NCBI RefSeq assembly: GCF_026914265.1
Contig: NC_069135.1
Span: 38,368,946-38,432,945 of the forward strand
Direction: 5' to 3'
Length of the DNA: 64,000 bases
Source: Mya arenaria
Taxonomy: Eukaryota > Mollusca > Bivalvia > Myida > Myidae
Shown here: positions 11,840-24,783 of the stretch, one piece after another
How the letters are laid out: every line of letters starts with the position of its first letter
How positions within the stretch are numbered: the first letter of the stretch is position 1
Notes under the pieces: generated by a model
What the model was told of the DNA's origin: nothing
The model's database searches: none
Seen by the model: only the letters and a program-made list of their open reading frames with translations
Position numbers and translations under genes: made by a program

Positions 11840-13090
11840 TAAACCTTAACTTGACCTGTAATCAAGTATCCCCTCCTACAGTCATGTGTAACCTCCTGGA
11901 ACCATGTGTAACCTCCTGGAATCAGGTGTCCTCTCCCGGAATCATGTGTCCTCTTCTGAAATAATGTCTCCCCTCCTGCAATCATGTCTCCCCTCCTGAA
12001 AGCATGTGTCCCCTCCTGCGATCGTGTGTCCACTCCTTTAATCCTTACGATGTCTTAATCATGTGTCGCTTACTGCAATCATATGGCATCTTCTAAAATC
12101 ATGTGTCCTAACCTTTAATTATGTGTCCCAACCCGAAAATCACGTGTCTCCTCCTGAAATTATGTGTCCCTTCCTGCAATCATGTGTTCCCTCCTGCAAT
12201 GATATTCCTCTTCCTGAAATCATGTGTCCCCTCCTGATATACGTGTCCCTCTTGCAATCAAATGTCTCTTCCTGAAATCATGTGTTCCCTCCTGCAATGA
12301 TATGCCTCTTCCTGAAATCATGTGTCCCCTCCTGATATACGTGTCCCTCCTGCAATCATTTGTCTCTTCCATAAATCATGTGTCCCCTCCAGAAATCGTG
12401 TTTCCCCTACTGCAATCATGCTACTCCTCCTAAAATCGTGTGTCCCCTTCTGCAATCATGTTACTCCTCCTGAAATCGTGTGTCCCCTACTGCAATCATG
12501 TTACTCTTCCTGAAATCGTATGTCCCCTCCTGCAATCATGTTACTCCTCCTGGATTCGTGTGTCCCCTACTGAAATTATGCTACTCCTCCTGAAATTGTG
12601 TGTCCCCTAATGCAATCATGTTACTCCTCCTGAAATCGTGTGTCCCCTACTGCAATCATGTTACTCCTCCTGAAATCGTGTGTCCCCTACTGCAATAATG
12701 TGCGCCCTCCTGCTATCATGTGTCTCCTCCTGCAATCATGTGCCCCCTCCTGTAATAATGTGTCCCCTCATGCAATTATGTTACTACTCCTGGAATCGTG
12801 TGTCCCCCTGCAATCATGTTACTCCTCCTGAAATCGTGTGTCCCCTACTGCAATCATGTTACTCCTCCTGGAATCGTTTGTCCCCTAATGCAATCATGTT
12901 TCTCCCCCTGGAATCGTGTGTCCCCTACTTCAATTATGTTAATTCTCCTGGAATCGTGTGTCCCCTACTGCAATCATGTTACTCCTCCTGAAATCGTGTG
13001 TCCCTACCTGAAATCCTTTCCTGAAAACATCTGTCTCTCCTGAAATCATCTGTCCCTTCCTGAAAACATCTGTCCCTTCCTTATATCACG
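11840..13090. repeat. 20-bp minisatellite, about 60 copies
   Basis: Unit TGTGTCCCCTCCTGAAATCA with many variants (CTACTGCAATCATG, CTCCTGGAATCGTG). Its inverted counterpart at 49930-52360 is about twice as long. Confidence 0.93.
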
Positions 13091-13255
13091 GCCAGGTATC
13101 ATTCCACGCATATCGTTTAGGTATCATTAATAGCTTATGTGTACAGAAAGAATAATATATAAGTATAAGACGAAACAAACATAATATTACATAAGCTTTT
13201 TGTATGTTAAAACACTATTATAAATTATAGAACCACGCGTCAGTTTCTGTTTTAG

Positions 13256-13460
13256 GGTGTCCGGTTAGCGCAGTGGTTAACCTAAGTATGTCCTGCTCAT
13301 CGAAGCGACCCGGGCTCGATTCCCGGCTTAGGCGCATGTGAGTTTGGGGTGTGGTGACAAAGCCGGACAAGTTGGTTTTACATCCGGGTAAGCCGGTTTC
13401 CCCAAAAAACAGAAGGCCATACTCTCGCGTAACATCGTGCCAACGAGAATGATAAAAATA
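13256..13460 (+). mobile_element. tRNA-derived SINE (left-arm copy)
   Basis: A box TAGCGCAGTGG (13266-13276) and B box GGCTCGATTCC (13313-13323) at tRNA spacing, then the same body as the copy at 4129 (GCGCATGTGAGTTTGG, GCCGGTTTCC, CTCTCGCGTAACATCGTGCC). It has an inverted partner at 49550-49743 in the right arm. Confidence 0.88.
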
Positions 13461-13940
13461 ATGTTATAATATGTTAAAATTAAAGTATGCTTGTGTACGG
13501 TTTCAGCTCAAGTAAATAAAAAAAAACATAACTGAAATAACTATATTCAGTAAATGAATCGTTTTTTGGAGTTGTTCAATGACAAGTAGCTGTAAGTAAA
13601 CTCTACATAATTTAACGAAAAATTATAAACCTTCAGTAAAGGAATAGTTTCTTGTAAGTTGTTCAATAACGTTTAGCTTTAAATAAACACTACACTTCCT
13701 TTAAAAAGAATTATCTATCTTCCGTAAAAGAAATGTTTCATTTTTAACAACGCTATTATTCTAATCATATTATGTTTGTAACTGTCATATCTTGATGTAT
13801 GAGTTCTCACCATTTCATTCGTTTTGTTTAAAAAAATACATGCGTGGTTTATAATGGAATGAAATGCACCTACCATTTCAGTGTATCAGCAGTCGCAGTC
13901 CAGCTGAAACTGACGATTTTATATGTTGGATGAAGGTCTC
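13461..13940. other. Arm sequence without gene
   Basis: AT-rich sequence that has a recognisable inverted counterpart at about 49100-49545 (GTAAATGAATCGTTT near GTTGTTCAAT in both). It contains a local duplication of an AGTAAA...GTTGTTCAAT block. No gene. Confidence 0.6.
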
Positions 13941-15560
13941 AATATTACCGAGACTGCCAATGTAACACGTAAGATGATAGTCCCAGTCCAACGGAGACTG
14001 GCGATGTAACAAGTGAGATGTAAGTCCTAGTCCAACGGAGACTGGCGATGTAACACGTGAGAAGTAAGTCCCAGTCCAACGGAGAATGGCGATGTAACAC
14101 GTGAGATGTAAGTCCTAGTCCAACGGAGACAGGCGATGTAACACGTGAGAAGTAAGTCCCAGTCCAACGGAGAATGGCGATGTAACACGTGAGATGTAAG
14201 TCCCAGTCCAGCGGAGACAGGCGATGTAACACGTGAGATGTAAGTCCCAGTCAAACGAAGTCTGGCGATGTAACACATGAGATGTAAGTCCCAGTCCAGC
14301 GGAGACTGGCGAAGTAACACGTAAAATGTAAGTCCCAGTGCGACGGAGACTGGCGATGTAACACGTGAGATGTAAGTTCTAGTGCAACGGAAACTGTAGA
14401 TGATAACCGTGGGATGTAAGTGTCAAAGTAACATATTGTCGATGCTACACATGTAATGCAAGTCTCAATCTTACCGAGACTGTCTATGTAACACGTGTGA
14501 TTTAGGTCCCAATCCAACGGAGATTGTCGATGTTATCATGGGATGTAAGTCTCAAACTAACCGAGATTGTTGATACTACACATGATTGTGATGAAATCCT
14601 AAATCTAGCCGAGACTGTCGATATTTAACTTTTGCAATAAGTCTATAAATAACCGAGACTGTCCATATACCACGTGTGATGTAAGTCTCAATATAACCGA
14701 GACTGTCAATATAACACGTGTGATTTTAGTCCCAATCCAACGGAGAATGCCGATGTTTACCGTGGGCAATAAGTCTCAGACTAATCAAGATTGTCGATAT
14801 TAAACGTGGGAAATAAGTCTCAAACTAACCGAAATTGTCGATGTTAAACGTGGGCAATAAGTCACAAACTAACCGAGACTGCCCATGTACCACGTGTTAT
14901 GTAAGTATCAAACTAACCGAGACTGTCGATGTTAACCGTGGGGTGTAAGTCTCAAACAAAACGAGACTGTCGATGTATCACGTGTGATTAAAGTCTCAAT
15001 AAAACCAATCTAACAATATTAAACGCGGGCAATATGTCTCGAACTAACCGAGATTGTCGATGGTACATGTATGATGTAAGTCTCAATCTAACCGAGACTG
15101 TCAGTGTTAAACGTGGTCAATACGTCTTAAACTGACCGAGACTGTCGATGTAACACGTATGATGTACGTCTCAATCTAACTGAGATTGTTGATGGTAAAC
15201 GTGGGATGTAAGTCTCAATTTTACGGAGGCTGTCTATGTAGCACGTTAGTTGTAGTTAGTCTCAATCAAACCGGTCGGTCATATTATACTAGAATGTGAG
15301 ATGTAAGTCTCATTCCAATCGAGACTTTTCATGTTTAACCTGATATGTAAGTCTCATTCAAATTGAAAATGTGAGATGTGTCAATCAAACCGTGACTCTC
15401 GATGATACACGTCAGATGTCAATCTCAATCTATCCAAAACTTTCGATGTTATACGTGAGATGTAAGTGTCAATCTAACCTTGTCTGCCTATGTTTTACGT
15501 GAGATGTAAGTCTCAATCTAACCGAGACTGTCGATGGTATACATGATATGTATGTTGTGC
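13940..15560. repeat. 44-45-bp minisatellite, diverged, left-arm copy
   Basis: About 36 diverged units around GAGATGTAAGTCCCAGTCCA and GGAGACTGGCGATGTAACAC. Units near 14000-14350 are more alike (younger) than those at 14600-15500. Inverted partner at 47580-49085. Confidence 0.92.
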
Positions 15561-16072
15561 TCTTGGTTTGTGTTCTTGAGAATACGTCCTTCAAAATTAA
15601 TTTCAGTATACGTTTGAAATCTAGTATGCATTTTTCAAAATATGATTTTCTGATTTTCTGATCGTTCACGTAAACCATATCTCCGACATTGAATAAAGAG
15701 ATTGTTTTATTATTTTTTATTGCAATTCACCTGTATGTATAGTATGCAAGTAAATCATCATTATATTTAAATTGAATAAGTCAATATGACGGTTTTATAT
15801 ATATACACGAAAATTGAACAGACTACATTCATCAAATAAAACATATATATATATAATATTTCGTTTGTAGTTTCTTGGATATAAATTGTCCAAAATATGA
15901 TAAAATATAAGTATTCACAAGATGCTTTTGGATTCATATCATATTACTTATACCATGCGGTCTAAACAAAACAATTATATATATGTATGACAATACTACA
16001 ATATACTTTGCAATAAAAATATGGAAGATTCCTGTTCGATAGTACCAAATCAAACATTAAAAGTTTTTAGTT
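15561..16072 (-). other. 3' flank of left TRIM-like copy with likely poly(A) signal
   Basis: AT-rich sequence matching the 3' flank of the intact copy. The plus strand carries TTTATT near 15715, i.e. AATAAA for the minus-strand gene, at the place that corresponds to 47397 in the right arm. Confidence 0.5.
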
Positions 16073-18208
16073 TTAATTTAACTTGATAACAAGAAGTGTG
16101 CCGTTCCATCCACCAACAATCAGAGAGGAAGTGCGGCTGCTGAAGAATAAATCACGCGGTTTGTTCAGTCCGTCTCTCTTACTTGCCAGAGTGGTCAACT
16201 TTTTCTTCCCGTCGTTGTCAACCTGCAGCACTGTGTTGAAGCCTTCGCAGCAGACGAACACGTGTCCAGCAGACGTCACGTGTACTCCGATAGGATTTTT
16301 CATGTCAGGGTCAGTGAGTAAGGCCAGCTTGTTGCCCTTGTTGTCTAGGGTGATCAGTTGATGCTTACTGCTGTTTATGATGTAGATTGTCTTCCCGTCG
16401 TTACTGATGGCACATTTCATAATCACACCGAAGTCCTCGTACAGCGTCTTCACTTTCTTTCCCGACATCGTGTAGACGTACAGGGCGTTACCGGAGAATA
16501 TGTAAAGCTGGCCGCCATAGTGAGCTGCGGCATAACATCCATGGGTGAAGCTTAACTTCCTCGTAGTTACGAATTTCCCTTTCGTAGCATTAATGAAATA
16601 AAGTCCTCGTCTATCAGCATGACCACTGTTAACACAAACGGCCACTTCATTTCCGTCAATGTGGCACACGTCACATGGACCCCACGGGACATCACAGTGG
16701 GCGATCACCCTGTACTCCTTGTCCAGGAGCTTCACTTTACAATTACCCCAGTCTGCTATGACAAACTCTCCACTAGACAATTCACATACGCCACGGATAT
16801 CACTTTGACCTTTGTCATCACTCATCTTCACGTTGTACTCCTTGTACTCTTCAACACTGAAGACGTGGTTTGGATCGGAAAGGGGATCTTTTCGCTGTTT
16901 AATCGTTACAGTTTGTTCTTCAATCGCTCCAAACGTCTTTATTGAAGATAAAAGTTCTTCGATAAGGTTATTGGCTTGAAATGTTACATTGTAACACTCA
17001 ATGGTGGATATGCCATGAAGATGATCGTTTGCTTGTGAAATCATATCCTGGCTCTTTCTGTACGCAATATATGATTTTGACTCGCTTGATTTTGATTTTG
17101 TTTGAAAAGCGGCAATCATGTTTTGCAGTTCAATAGTCATTTTATCACAAGTTTCGATATCTTTCTTTATATTTTTTTCAAGTTTAGCTATTATTCCGTC
17201 CAAGAAGTTGTCTTCTCAATCTTATCAAGGATTTCGTTGATCTTTTTACGTATAGTTTTAATTTCATCAGAAATGGCTGTCCTCGTCTTTTTCAGAGATG
17301 TCGTATTCTTCATTCGTGCTTCTTTCATCAGCTCGAATTGCTTTTCAAGTTCAGCGATCTTCTTTGGAATTTGCTGAAACTCAATATTTCTCTGAATTCC
17401 TTTTGCTACATCGGGAATGGGATGGATTTTGGAACATTGTCTGAAACAAAGAAGTTTTGAAACATTTGTAATCAGATATGCATAAACTGAAAATGAACTT
17501 GTTATGTGGGACAATGTTAAAGAATATGATTAAAAATTTGTCGCAATAACATATAGATTAGTTACCGTTTTGTGTCTTAAAGGCGCATCATATAGGTTGA
17601 TGCAAAAATGATTTCCTTTAATTTTTAAATGCATTATAATGCTTTATTAATTTGACTTGATTGATCAAAACCGAAAAGAAATATTTGTGTACAGATTCAG
17701 TTGGTTTTTCTTAATAAACTGGGGAATTTGTGGCCACGTAGCTATTAATTGAAATCACCATTTGCATGTTCAAAGACTAATATTTTTGTTAAATGTACTC
17801 AAAAATAAGTTTTTTTTGTTTTAATCATGAACAGAAGAATAAGTTAAAAATAATAATAAATAAAAACAATAAAATATTATTGCCTCAACCTATGTCGTGC
17901 GCCATTATATTGACGTTTTCTTCCTTCTAACCTGTGGTCCACGGCGACACACACAAAACAACAATGGCGCATAATATAGGTTGGCGCGATTTTTTTTTAT
18001 TTAAACGATCTTAGCCAAAAAGGCATATGAAGTGTATACGGATTAAAAAATATAAATGATATTTTGTACTCTTTTATCTGGGGAATTTGTGACCACGTAG
18101 CTATTAAATGAAATATATTATATATAAAGGCTGATATTTCTTTAATATTCACAAATCGTAAGCTTTGTTTTGTTTAAAAGTCAAATGAGTTTAACCTTAT
18201 AATGCATA

Positions 18209-18263
<55 letters not shown>

Positions 18264-18645
18264 CATATACCCATTTAGTGCACTTTTAAATTGTCATATT
18301 TCTTACATACCTGTGGTCCACGGCGACGCACAAATGGCAGCACAGCTGGTCATGGTCGGCACATACCAACTTCAGTGCCTCCCCGCGATGCATCCCGCAT
18401 CTCTCCAGGGCGTCCACCGCCCCTGGGGCTGCCTCCCATTTCTTCACGTCCTTCCGGCCGAGCACTGCGTGCTTCTGATATAATACGTCATGTTTTAGAA
18501 CACAGTTTTGGCAGTAATATTTCGTGCATTGAGTACAATAATGGTCAGCTTCGGTGTTAAATCCGTTCTCTTCACACGGAGAGCAGGAAAAATCATGAAT
18601 GAAGTCACAGCCCCTCTGAATGGATGATTCAAACTTAGAAGCCAT
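16073..18645 (-). pseudogene. TRIM-like gene, left-arm copy, 7-bp deletion in the coiled coil
   Basis: Exon 1 (18645-18311, 335 nt) encodes MASKFESSIQRGCDF and two B-boxes and differs from the right-arm copy at only two of about 112 residues (R for P in GMHRGEA, L for V in CHLCVAV). It ends CCACAG|GTATG. Exon 2 runs from 17440 (after TTTCAG) to a TAA at 16073. Relative to the intact gene, 7 bases are lost near 17205-17210 between the coiled-coil residues KIEKTTS and DGIIAKLEK. The frame then meets a stop at 17191-17193, giving a product of about 194 aa. The rest, 376 codons of coiled coil and propeller, has stayed free of stops. So either the lesion is very recent, or the downstream part is still translated, or the base call is wrong. 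The intact paralogue defines the family: RING-less B-box/coiled-coil/NHL-like proteins. Confidence 0.85.
18213..18262. repeat. (AAT)n microsatellite in intron
   Basis: About 17 trinucleotides in the intron of the left TRIM-like copy; (ATT)n at 44788-44850 is its partner in the other arm. Confidence 0.95.
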
Positions 18646-18689
18646 TTTCGCTTTTGAGATTAAAAATGACACACAAACTAGTTCACACA

Positions 18690-19600
18690 GTCAGTTTCTG
18701 TTTATTTTGTAACTAGGAAGTTAATTATTTTGTACTCCGCTGATACGAAGAAAACCAATATTTCGATCAAATCCACACTGCTATATAACACGATATCAAA
18801 ATGATAAGCGTAGTCACAACCGTACTAAATTTACAATCACTTTTCAAATTATACAAAAATGATTTTAAACATGCCTTATTTTATTCCTGTGTAAACATTT
18901 CGAATAGTTATCGACTGTTCAGTGGGCCTTCCCACGAGGTTTGCCGAAGACTGCCGAGTGGTAACGATTGTCTATTCCGAGCTTACCGAAGATTGCCGAA
19001 TAGTTGTAGGAAGTACTTTTCCTGTATATTTTATAGCGAATTGACCCATTTCAACGAACAATAGCACTGAGGTCTAGTACTTCTCGAACCTCAACACCAT
19101 CTATGGGAAGAAAGTGAGTGATGATCCATAATTATTTTCCATTTTCTCTCTTGAGTTTCAAACAATTCACGAACTAAATCAAATAAATGTTCATTCAGCC
19201 ACGTTTGTTTATTTTGTTACAAGGAAGTAAATTGTTTTGTACTGATAAGAAGAAACCACAAATTACAATCAATGTCACACTGACATATTACACAATATCC
19301 AAATGATAAGCGTTGTTACAACCTTGCTTAATTAACACTATTGTTCTTCAAATCCAAACCACATTTTAATCATGCCGGGATTGTGTCCCGTATTAATTTC
19401 AATAGAAGTTCATGACTTCTGGTTTAGTAGGCCTTTCTACACTCGAAATGCACAACGAAGTAAATATATCCCGAGCTTGCCGAAGACTGCCGAAATGTCA
19501 CGATTCGGAATACCTGGGTCATTTTCCATCGAAATCAACCTCGGGTGTATGCCGGTACATCCATAGAAAAGTTGCTGTGTTTTAATATGCATTTTGTTAG
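18690..19600. repeat. Two tandem copies of the TRIM-like upstream region (about 510-bp period)
   Basis: The blocks GTTTATTTTGTAACTAGGAAG, AATGATAAGCGTAGTCACAA and CCGAAGACTGCCGA recur in the same order about 510 bp apart (18.69-19.07 and 19.20-19.60 kb). The right arm has the same doubled structure (43.48-44.39 kb), so it predates the inverted duplication. The inner copy presumably includes the promoter and 5' leader of the gene. Confidence 0.75.
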
Positions 19601-19639
19601 TTCAAATTGATTGCCGGGCGTTAAGTGTACCATGGCATT

Positions 19640-19905
19640 CAGGGGCGGATCCATGATTCGATATATGAGGGTGCGTAACTTAGGGGCATAACATTTTGAC
19701 TTGCAATCCTCCCTCAGAACCGAAATTTATTTGGTTTAAAGTGTGAGCAGGGGTGTTTGAAAGTACTCTGCGATTTATTTTAACACTTTCCAGCCCGAAT
19801 TGGTGCATTTTGAGCGTATTACATTTTTTTCTCTCCTTTATCGAAATTAAAAACTAAACTTGGACGATTTGAAGTGTGTGTGGGGGGGGGGGGGATGGCT
19901 GAAGG
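19640..19905. mobile_element. MITE family A (CAGGGGCGGATCC ends), left-arm copy
   Basis: Begins CAGGGGCGGATCCATGATTC and carries CTTGGACGATTTGAAG near the other end, beside a G homopolymer. Other copies: 43145-43421 (right arm), 53064-53286 and 53703-53982. No coding capacity. Confidence 0.65.
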
Positions 19906-20079
19906 GTGTTCAAAAATATTTCTAACAATGTAAACCGTCCATATTCATCCGAGGTTGTTTTCGATAGAAAATGGCCGGATGCACGAAAAATAACACTCAG
20001 TTGTAGCGGTTTCACGACTCCGAACATAACTATTTATGAAGAAATTTCCACGTGTGTACTTAACCTTAACAACTTAAGG

Positions 20080-22445
20080 TACTAATCCGACCCAAGTTTA
20101 CCAAGTAAGTTCATGTATACTAAGTAACATATACACCAAGTAATAAAATAAGTACCAAGTAACCATATTGTACACCAAGTAATCTCAAGTACGACAAGTA
20201 ACCTCAATTACACTCAGTAACCTCATTTACTCAAAGTAACCTCAAGTACACACAGTAACCTCATGGACATCAAGTAACCTCACTTACACCAAGCAACCTT
20301 ATGTACACCAAGTAACCTCATGTACACCAAGAAACCTTATTTACACCAAGTAACCTCATATACACCAAGTTACCTCATGTACACCAAAAAACCTAATGTA
20401 CACAAAGTAAACTAATGTACACACATTAACCTTATGTATACCAAGTAACGCCATGAACACCCAGTAACCTCATGCACACCCAGTAACGTCATGTACACCA
20501 AGTAACCTGATTCATACTTAGTGACCTCATGTACACCTAGTAGCCTCATGTACACGCAGTAACCTCATGTACTCCCAGTAACGTCATGAACACCAAGTAA
20601 CCTCATGTACACCAAGTAACCTCATTTAAACCAAGTAACGTCATGTACACCCAGTAACCTCATGCACACCAAGTAACCTCATGTACACCCAGTAACCTTA
20701 TTTACACCAAGTAACCACATGCACACCAAACAACCTCATGTACACCAAGTAACCTTAATTATACCAAGTAACCTCATGTACACCCAGTAACCTCATGTAC
20801 ACCAAGTAACCTCATGTACACCAAGTAACCTCATGTACACCCAGTAACTTCATGTACACAAAGTAATCTCATGTACACCCAGTGACCTTATGTACTTCAG
20901 GTAACGTAATACACACCCGGTAACCTCATGTACACCCAGTAACCTTTTGTACACCAAGTAACCTCGTGAACACCCAGTAACCTTAAATAAACCAAGTAAC
21001 GTCATAAACAGCCAGTTACCTCATGTTCATCCAGTTACCTCATGCACACCCAGTAACCTCATGTACACCCAGTAACCTCATGTACACCCAGTAACCTCAT
21101 GTACACCAAGTAACCCCATGTACACCCAGTAACCTCATGTACACCAAGTAACCTCATGACACCAAAAAACCTAATGTACACAAAGTAAACTAATGTACAC
21201 ACATTAACCTTATGTATACCAAGTAACGCCATGAACACCCAGTAACCTCATGCACACCCAGTAACGTCATGTACACCAAATAACCTGATTCATACTTAGT
21301 AACCTCATGTACACCTAATAGCCTCATGTACACGCAGTAACCTCATGTACTCCCAGTAACGTCATGAACACGAAGTAACCTCATGTACACCAAGTAACCT
21401 CATCCACACCAAGTAACCTCATTTACACCAAGTAACGTCATGTACACCCAGTAACCTCATGTACACCAAGTAACCTCATGTACACCCAGTAACCTCAATT
21501 ACACCAAGTAACCACATGCACACCAAACAACCTCATGTACATCAAGTAACCTTAATTATACCAAGTAACCTCATGTACACCCAGTAACCTCATGTACATC
21601 AAGTAACCTCATGTACACCCAGTAACTTCATGTACATCAAGTAATCTCATGAACACCCAGTAACCTTATGTACTTCAGGTAACGTAATGCACACCCGGTA
21701 ACCTCATGTACACCCAGTAACCGCATGTACACCAAGTAACCTCGTGAACACCCAGTAACCTTAAATAAACCAAGTAACGTCATGTACACCAAGTAACCTC
21801 ATGTTCAGCCAGTTACCTCATGCACACCCAGTAACCTCATGTACACCCAGTAACCTCATGTACACCCAGTAACCTCATGTACACCAAGTAACCTCGTGAA
21901 CACCAAGTTACCTTAAGTAAATCAAATAACGTCATGCACAACCGGTCACGTCATATACAGCCAGTTACCTCATGCACACCCAGTAACCTCATGTACACCA
22001 AGTAACCTCATGCACACCCAGTAACTTCATGTACACCCAGTAGCCTCATGTACACCCAGTATACTCATGTACACCAAGTAACCGCATGTGCACCAAGTGA
22101 CCTCATGTACACAAAGTAAACTAAAAGTAACGCCATGTACACCCAGTAACCTCATGTACACCCAGTAACGTCATTTACACCCATTTACCTCATGTACACC
22201 CAGTAACCCCATGTACACCGGGTAACCCCATGTACACCAAGTATCCTCATGAACACCAAGTAACCGCATGTTCACCAAGTGACCTCATGTCCTACAAGCT
22301 ACCTCATTTAGACAAAGTAATCTCATGTACAATTTCTAACCTTATGTGTTCTAAGTATTCCGTATACACACCAAGTTGCCTCATGTACACCAAGTAACCG
22401 TATGTACGCCCCGAAACCTCAAGTACTAAAAGTTACCTCATACAC
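20080..22445. repeat. 19-bp minisatellite, about 120 copies, with higher-order structure
   Basis: Unit CCTCATGTACACCAAGTAA with a frequent CCAGTAA variant. A distinctive run (ACCTAATGTACACAAAGTAA and neighbours) at 20391 recurs at 21169, so a block of about 778 bp (41 units) was duplicated whole. The inverted partner at 41640-42800 is half the length. Confidence 0.95.
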
Positions 22446-22449
22446 ACAC

Positions 22450-22620
22450 TCACTTTACTGAGTTGTGGCCTCAAGTTTTTAAGTTGTGGCCAAGAGTTAC
22501 TTAGTCGTGGCCAAAGTTACTAAGTCGTGGGCTCAAGTTACTAAGATTTGGCCGCAAGCTACTTAGTCGTGGCCACAAGATACTAAGTTGTGGCCGCAAG
22601 TTACTAAGTTGAAGTTGTGT
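22450..22620. repeat. Short 19-bp tandem repeat (AAGTTACTAAGTCGTGGCC)
   Basis: About eight degenerate copies adjoin the 19-bp array and share its period but not its sequence. No counterpart seen at the inner edge of the right arm, so it probably lies just outside the duplicated block. Confidence 0.75.
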
Positions 22621-23580
22621 ACGCAGCATCTTATTGTACTAAAACGAATAACTACATTATTATATGGATCCCCTGTCAATAATCTTAGTAATACCAATTC
22701 TAATTCTGAAGGAGGGCCGCAACCTAAAATGTTTGCCCTTATTTAATAACTTACACCCTCTGGATCACAAGCAATAATCCTGGATTTGCCACTGGGAGAT
22801 ACCTTTAAGCTATACATGAATTCATATTACGAAGAAAGTTAGGTAAAATCTCAATCTCAAATCTATCAAATTTGACCATTATAATTACTTTTTTTCTGAA
22901 ATATTGATATACACCAGGTGCTTAGTTTGTAAAACGAGAGATATAATACCGTTCGTGTTTGTAAACGTTCTGATACTTACTTGATTACATATTGCTACGC
23001 CCAATGTCATGTAGATCAAATCATGTACTTTAGTTGGTATTTCTAACATGGTATCGCTATAACAAAGGGCTGTAACTTATGAAATTGTTATTTGATTACA
23101 TCATATCTAAAGTCTAGAGGATTTAAAAAAGGAAATACATGCAGAGAAACCTTTTTTATTTTTCATTTGTGTCATAAAGTATAAACACCACTTTAAATTT
23201 AAATGCCAGAACATTCAAACGGTGCGAACTGTGATGTTATGGTAAACATGTTTGGCAATTTGAACAATGAGGAGTAGGAATATCTGGAATATGGCAATAA
23301 TAAGATCAAATAATGCAAACAGACAACAAAAAAACGTAACTTATTATGTATCATTTCGTAGAATTCCGTACATAAACTACAGAAACACTGTTTTGTGTGA
23401 AATGTTTTGTTTGAAAACTGTTTTATTTCAAGATAACAAACATAAGTAGAAGAATAAAACATAGACTAACATATTATGCTGATATACGTAATTTGAATCA
23501 CAACCCAATACATGTTGATAAAAATCAAAGTTCTGTAACAATGTTTTGAAATTGAATGAATTTACAGTTAATGTATTTCA
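22621..23580. other. No gene; one MITE-A fragment
   Basis: A fragment resembling MITE family A (GAAGGAGGGCCGCAACC ... CTGGATTTGCCACTG) lies at about 22705-22798. The rest shows nothing that I can support. Confidence 0.5.
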
Positions 23581-23589
23581 TATTGCAAG

Positions 23590-24041
23590 TCTTGTTTATA
23601 TGTTTAAACTCAAAACGACTGGCGGATGAACGAACAATAGCGAATAAAACCAGTGTTTGTCACAAAGATACAAATGTGTACATGAATAAAACTAAATCCC
23701 CAACTAGCATCTGGTTGGTAGTGGAGTATTTGCGGAGAAATAGCGGATAAAACCAGTGTTTGTCACAAAAAACATATGTGTACATGAATTAAAACACAAG
23801 AACTGTTTGAATTCCTTACATGTGTATCTTTTAACCATAAAAAGGAGAGAAAAAAATGAATCCCCAACTAGCAACTGATTGGTAGTTGAATATTCGCGAA
23901 TAACCGACTGGAAATGGTCGAATATCCGACTGGCGAATATACGAATAAAAGTAAATTTAAACCGGTGTTTGTTACGAAGATAAATATGTATACATGGATA
24001 AACAAACATATGGCGTTTGATCTTTCAATATGTAATCTTTA

Positions 24042-24106
<65 letters not shown>

Positions 24107-24680
24107 CCATAATCTGAATCCCTAACTCCTGACTGGTTAGTAGTTGAATATTCGCGAATAATCGACTTGAAATGGTCGATTATCCGACTTGCGAATAAAA
24201 CCAGTGTTTGTGACGTAGATATATATGTGTTCATGCCTAAACAAACATTTGGCGTTTTATTTTTTCCACATGTGACCTTTAAAACCATAGATATAGACAT
24301 AATCAGAATCCCCAACTACTGACTGGTAAGTAGTTAAATATTCGCGAAAATTGTCGAATATTAAACTGGCGAGTATACGAATAAAAGTGATTTAAAACTG
24401 TGTTTGGTACGACACGACGATATATATGTATACATGAATAAAACACCAACAACTGTTTGATTTCTTAACATGTGTACCTTTTAACCATAAAAAAAGACAA
24501 ACATCTTAATCCCCAACTTTCAACTGGTTGGTAGTTGAATATTCGCGAATAATCGACTGGAAATAGTAGAGTTGCTTAATATCAACATCAACATCTAACT
24601 CTGATTTTTCGAATTCCCAACTGGCAACTAGCAAGTAGTTGAATATTCGAATCCCCAACTACCAACTACCTACCAACTTT
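23590..24680. repeat. Diverged repeat of about 200 bp, four to five units, with a (TA)n tract
   Basis: The blocks AATCCCCAACTAGCAACTG, TAGTTGAATATTCGCGAATA, CCAGTGTTTGT and ACATGTGTACCTTTTAACCA recur in order. A (TA)n tract at about 24042-24105 interrupts one unit. The repeats end about 100 bp downstream of the GST stop codon. Confidence 0.8.
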
Positions 24681-24747
24681 ACTGTCATACGGTCAAGACT
24701 GGTCCCTCTGTTTCATTAGAATACGATAAGACTGGGCTCCTTGTTTC

Positions 24748-24753
24748 TTTATT
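24748..24753 (-). promoter_or_regulatory. Poly(A) signal of the GST gene
   Basis: TTTATT on the plus strand reads AATAAA on the minus strand, 30 nt past the GST stop codon at 24784. Confidence 0.6.
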
Positions 24754-24783
24754 TTATACAAACACTTTTTTAAACTTGAATCA

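Larger units (their letters stand above)
11840..22440. repeat. Left arm of a large inverted duplication (about 10.6 kb)
   Basis: Module order here is 20-bp array, SINE, 44-bp array, TRIM-like 3' end, TRIM-like exons on the minus strand, duplicated upstream region, MITE A, 19-bp array. The right arm (41640-52360) has the same modules in exactly reversed order on the other strand. Paired landmarks: start codons 18645/44403, stops 16073/47003, exon 1 of 335 nt in both, introns of 870/882 nt, (AAT)n 18213-18262 / (ATT)n 44788-44850, SINEs 13256-13460/49550-49743. Confidence 0.93.

Noticed and set aside
12063-13043. Plus-strand frames rich in CVPSCNHV-type peptides
   Set aside because: Readings of the 20-bp satellite (a 60-bp period keeps the frame open). 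Not genes.
16083-16945. Antisense frames over the TRIM-like exons (also 46116-46993 in the right arm)
   Set aside because: Shadows of a strongly constrained coding exon on the other strand; no domain or start context.
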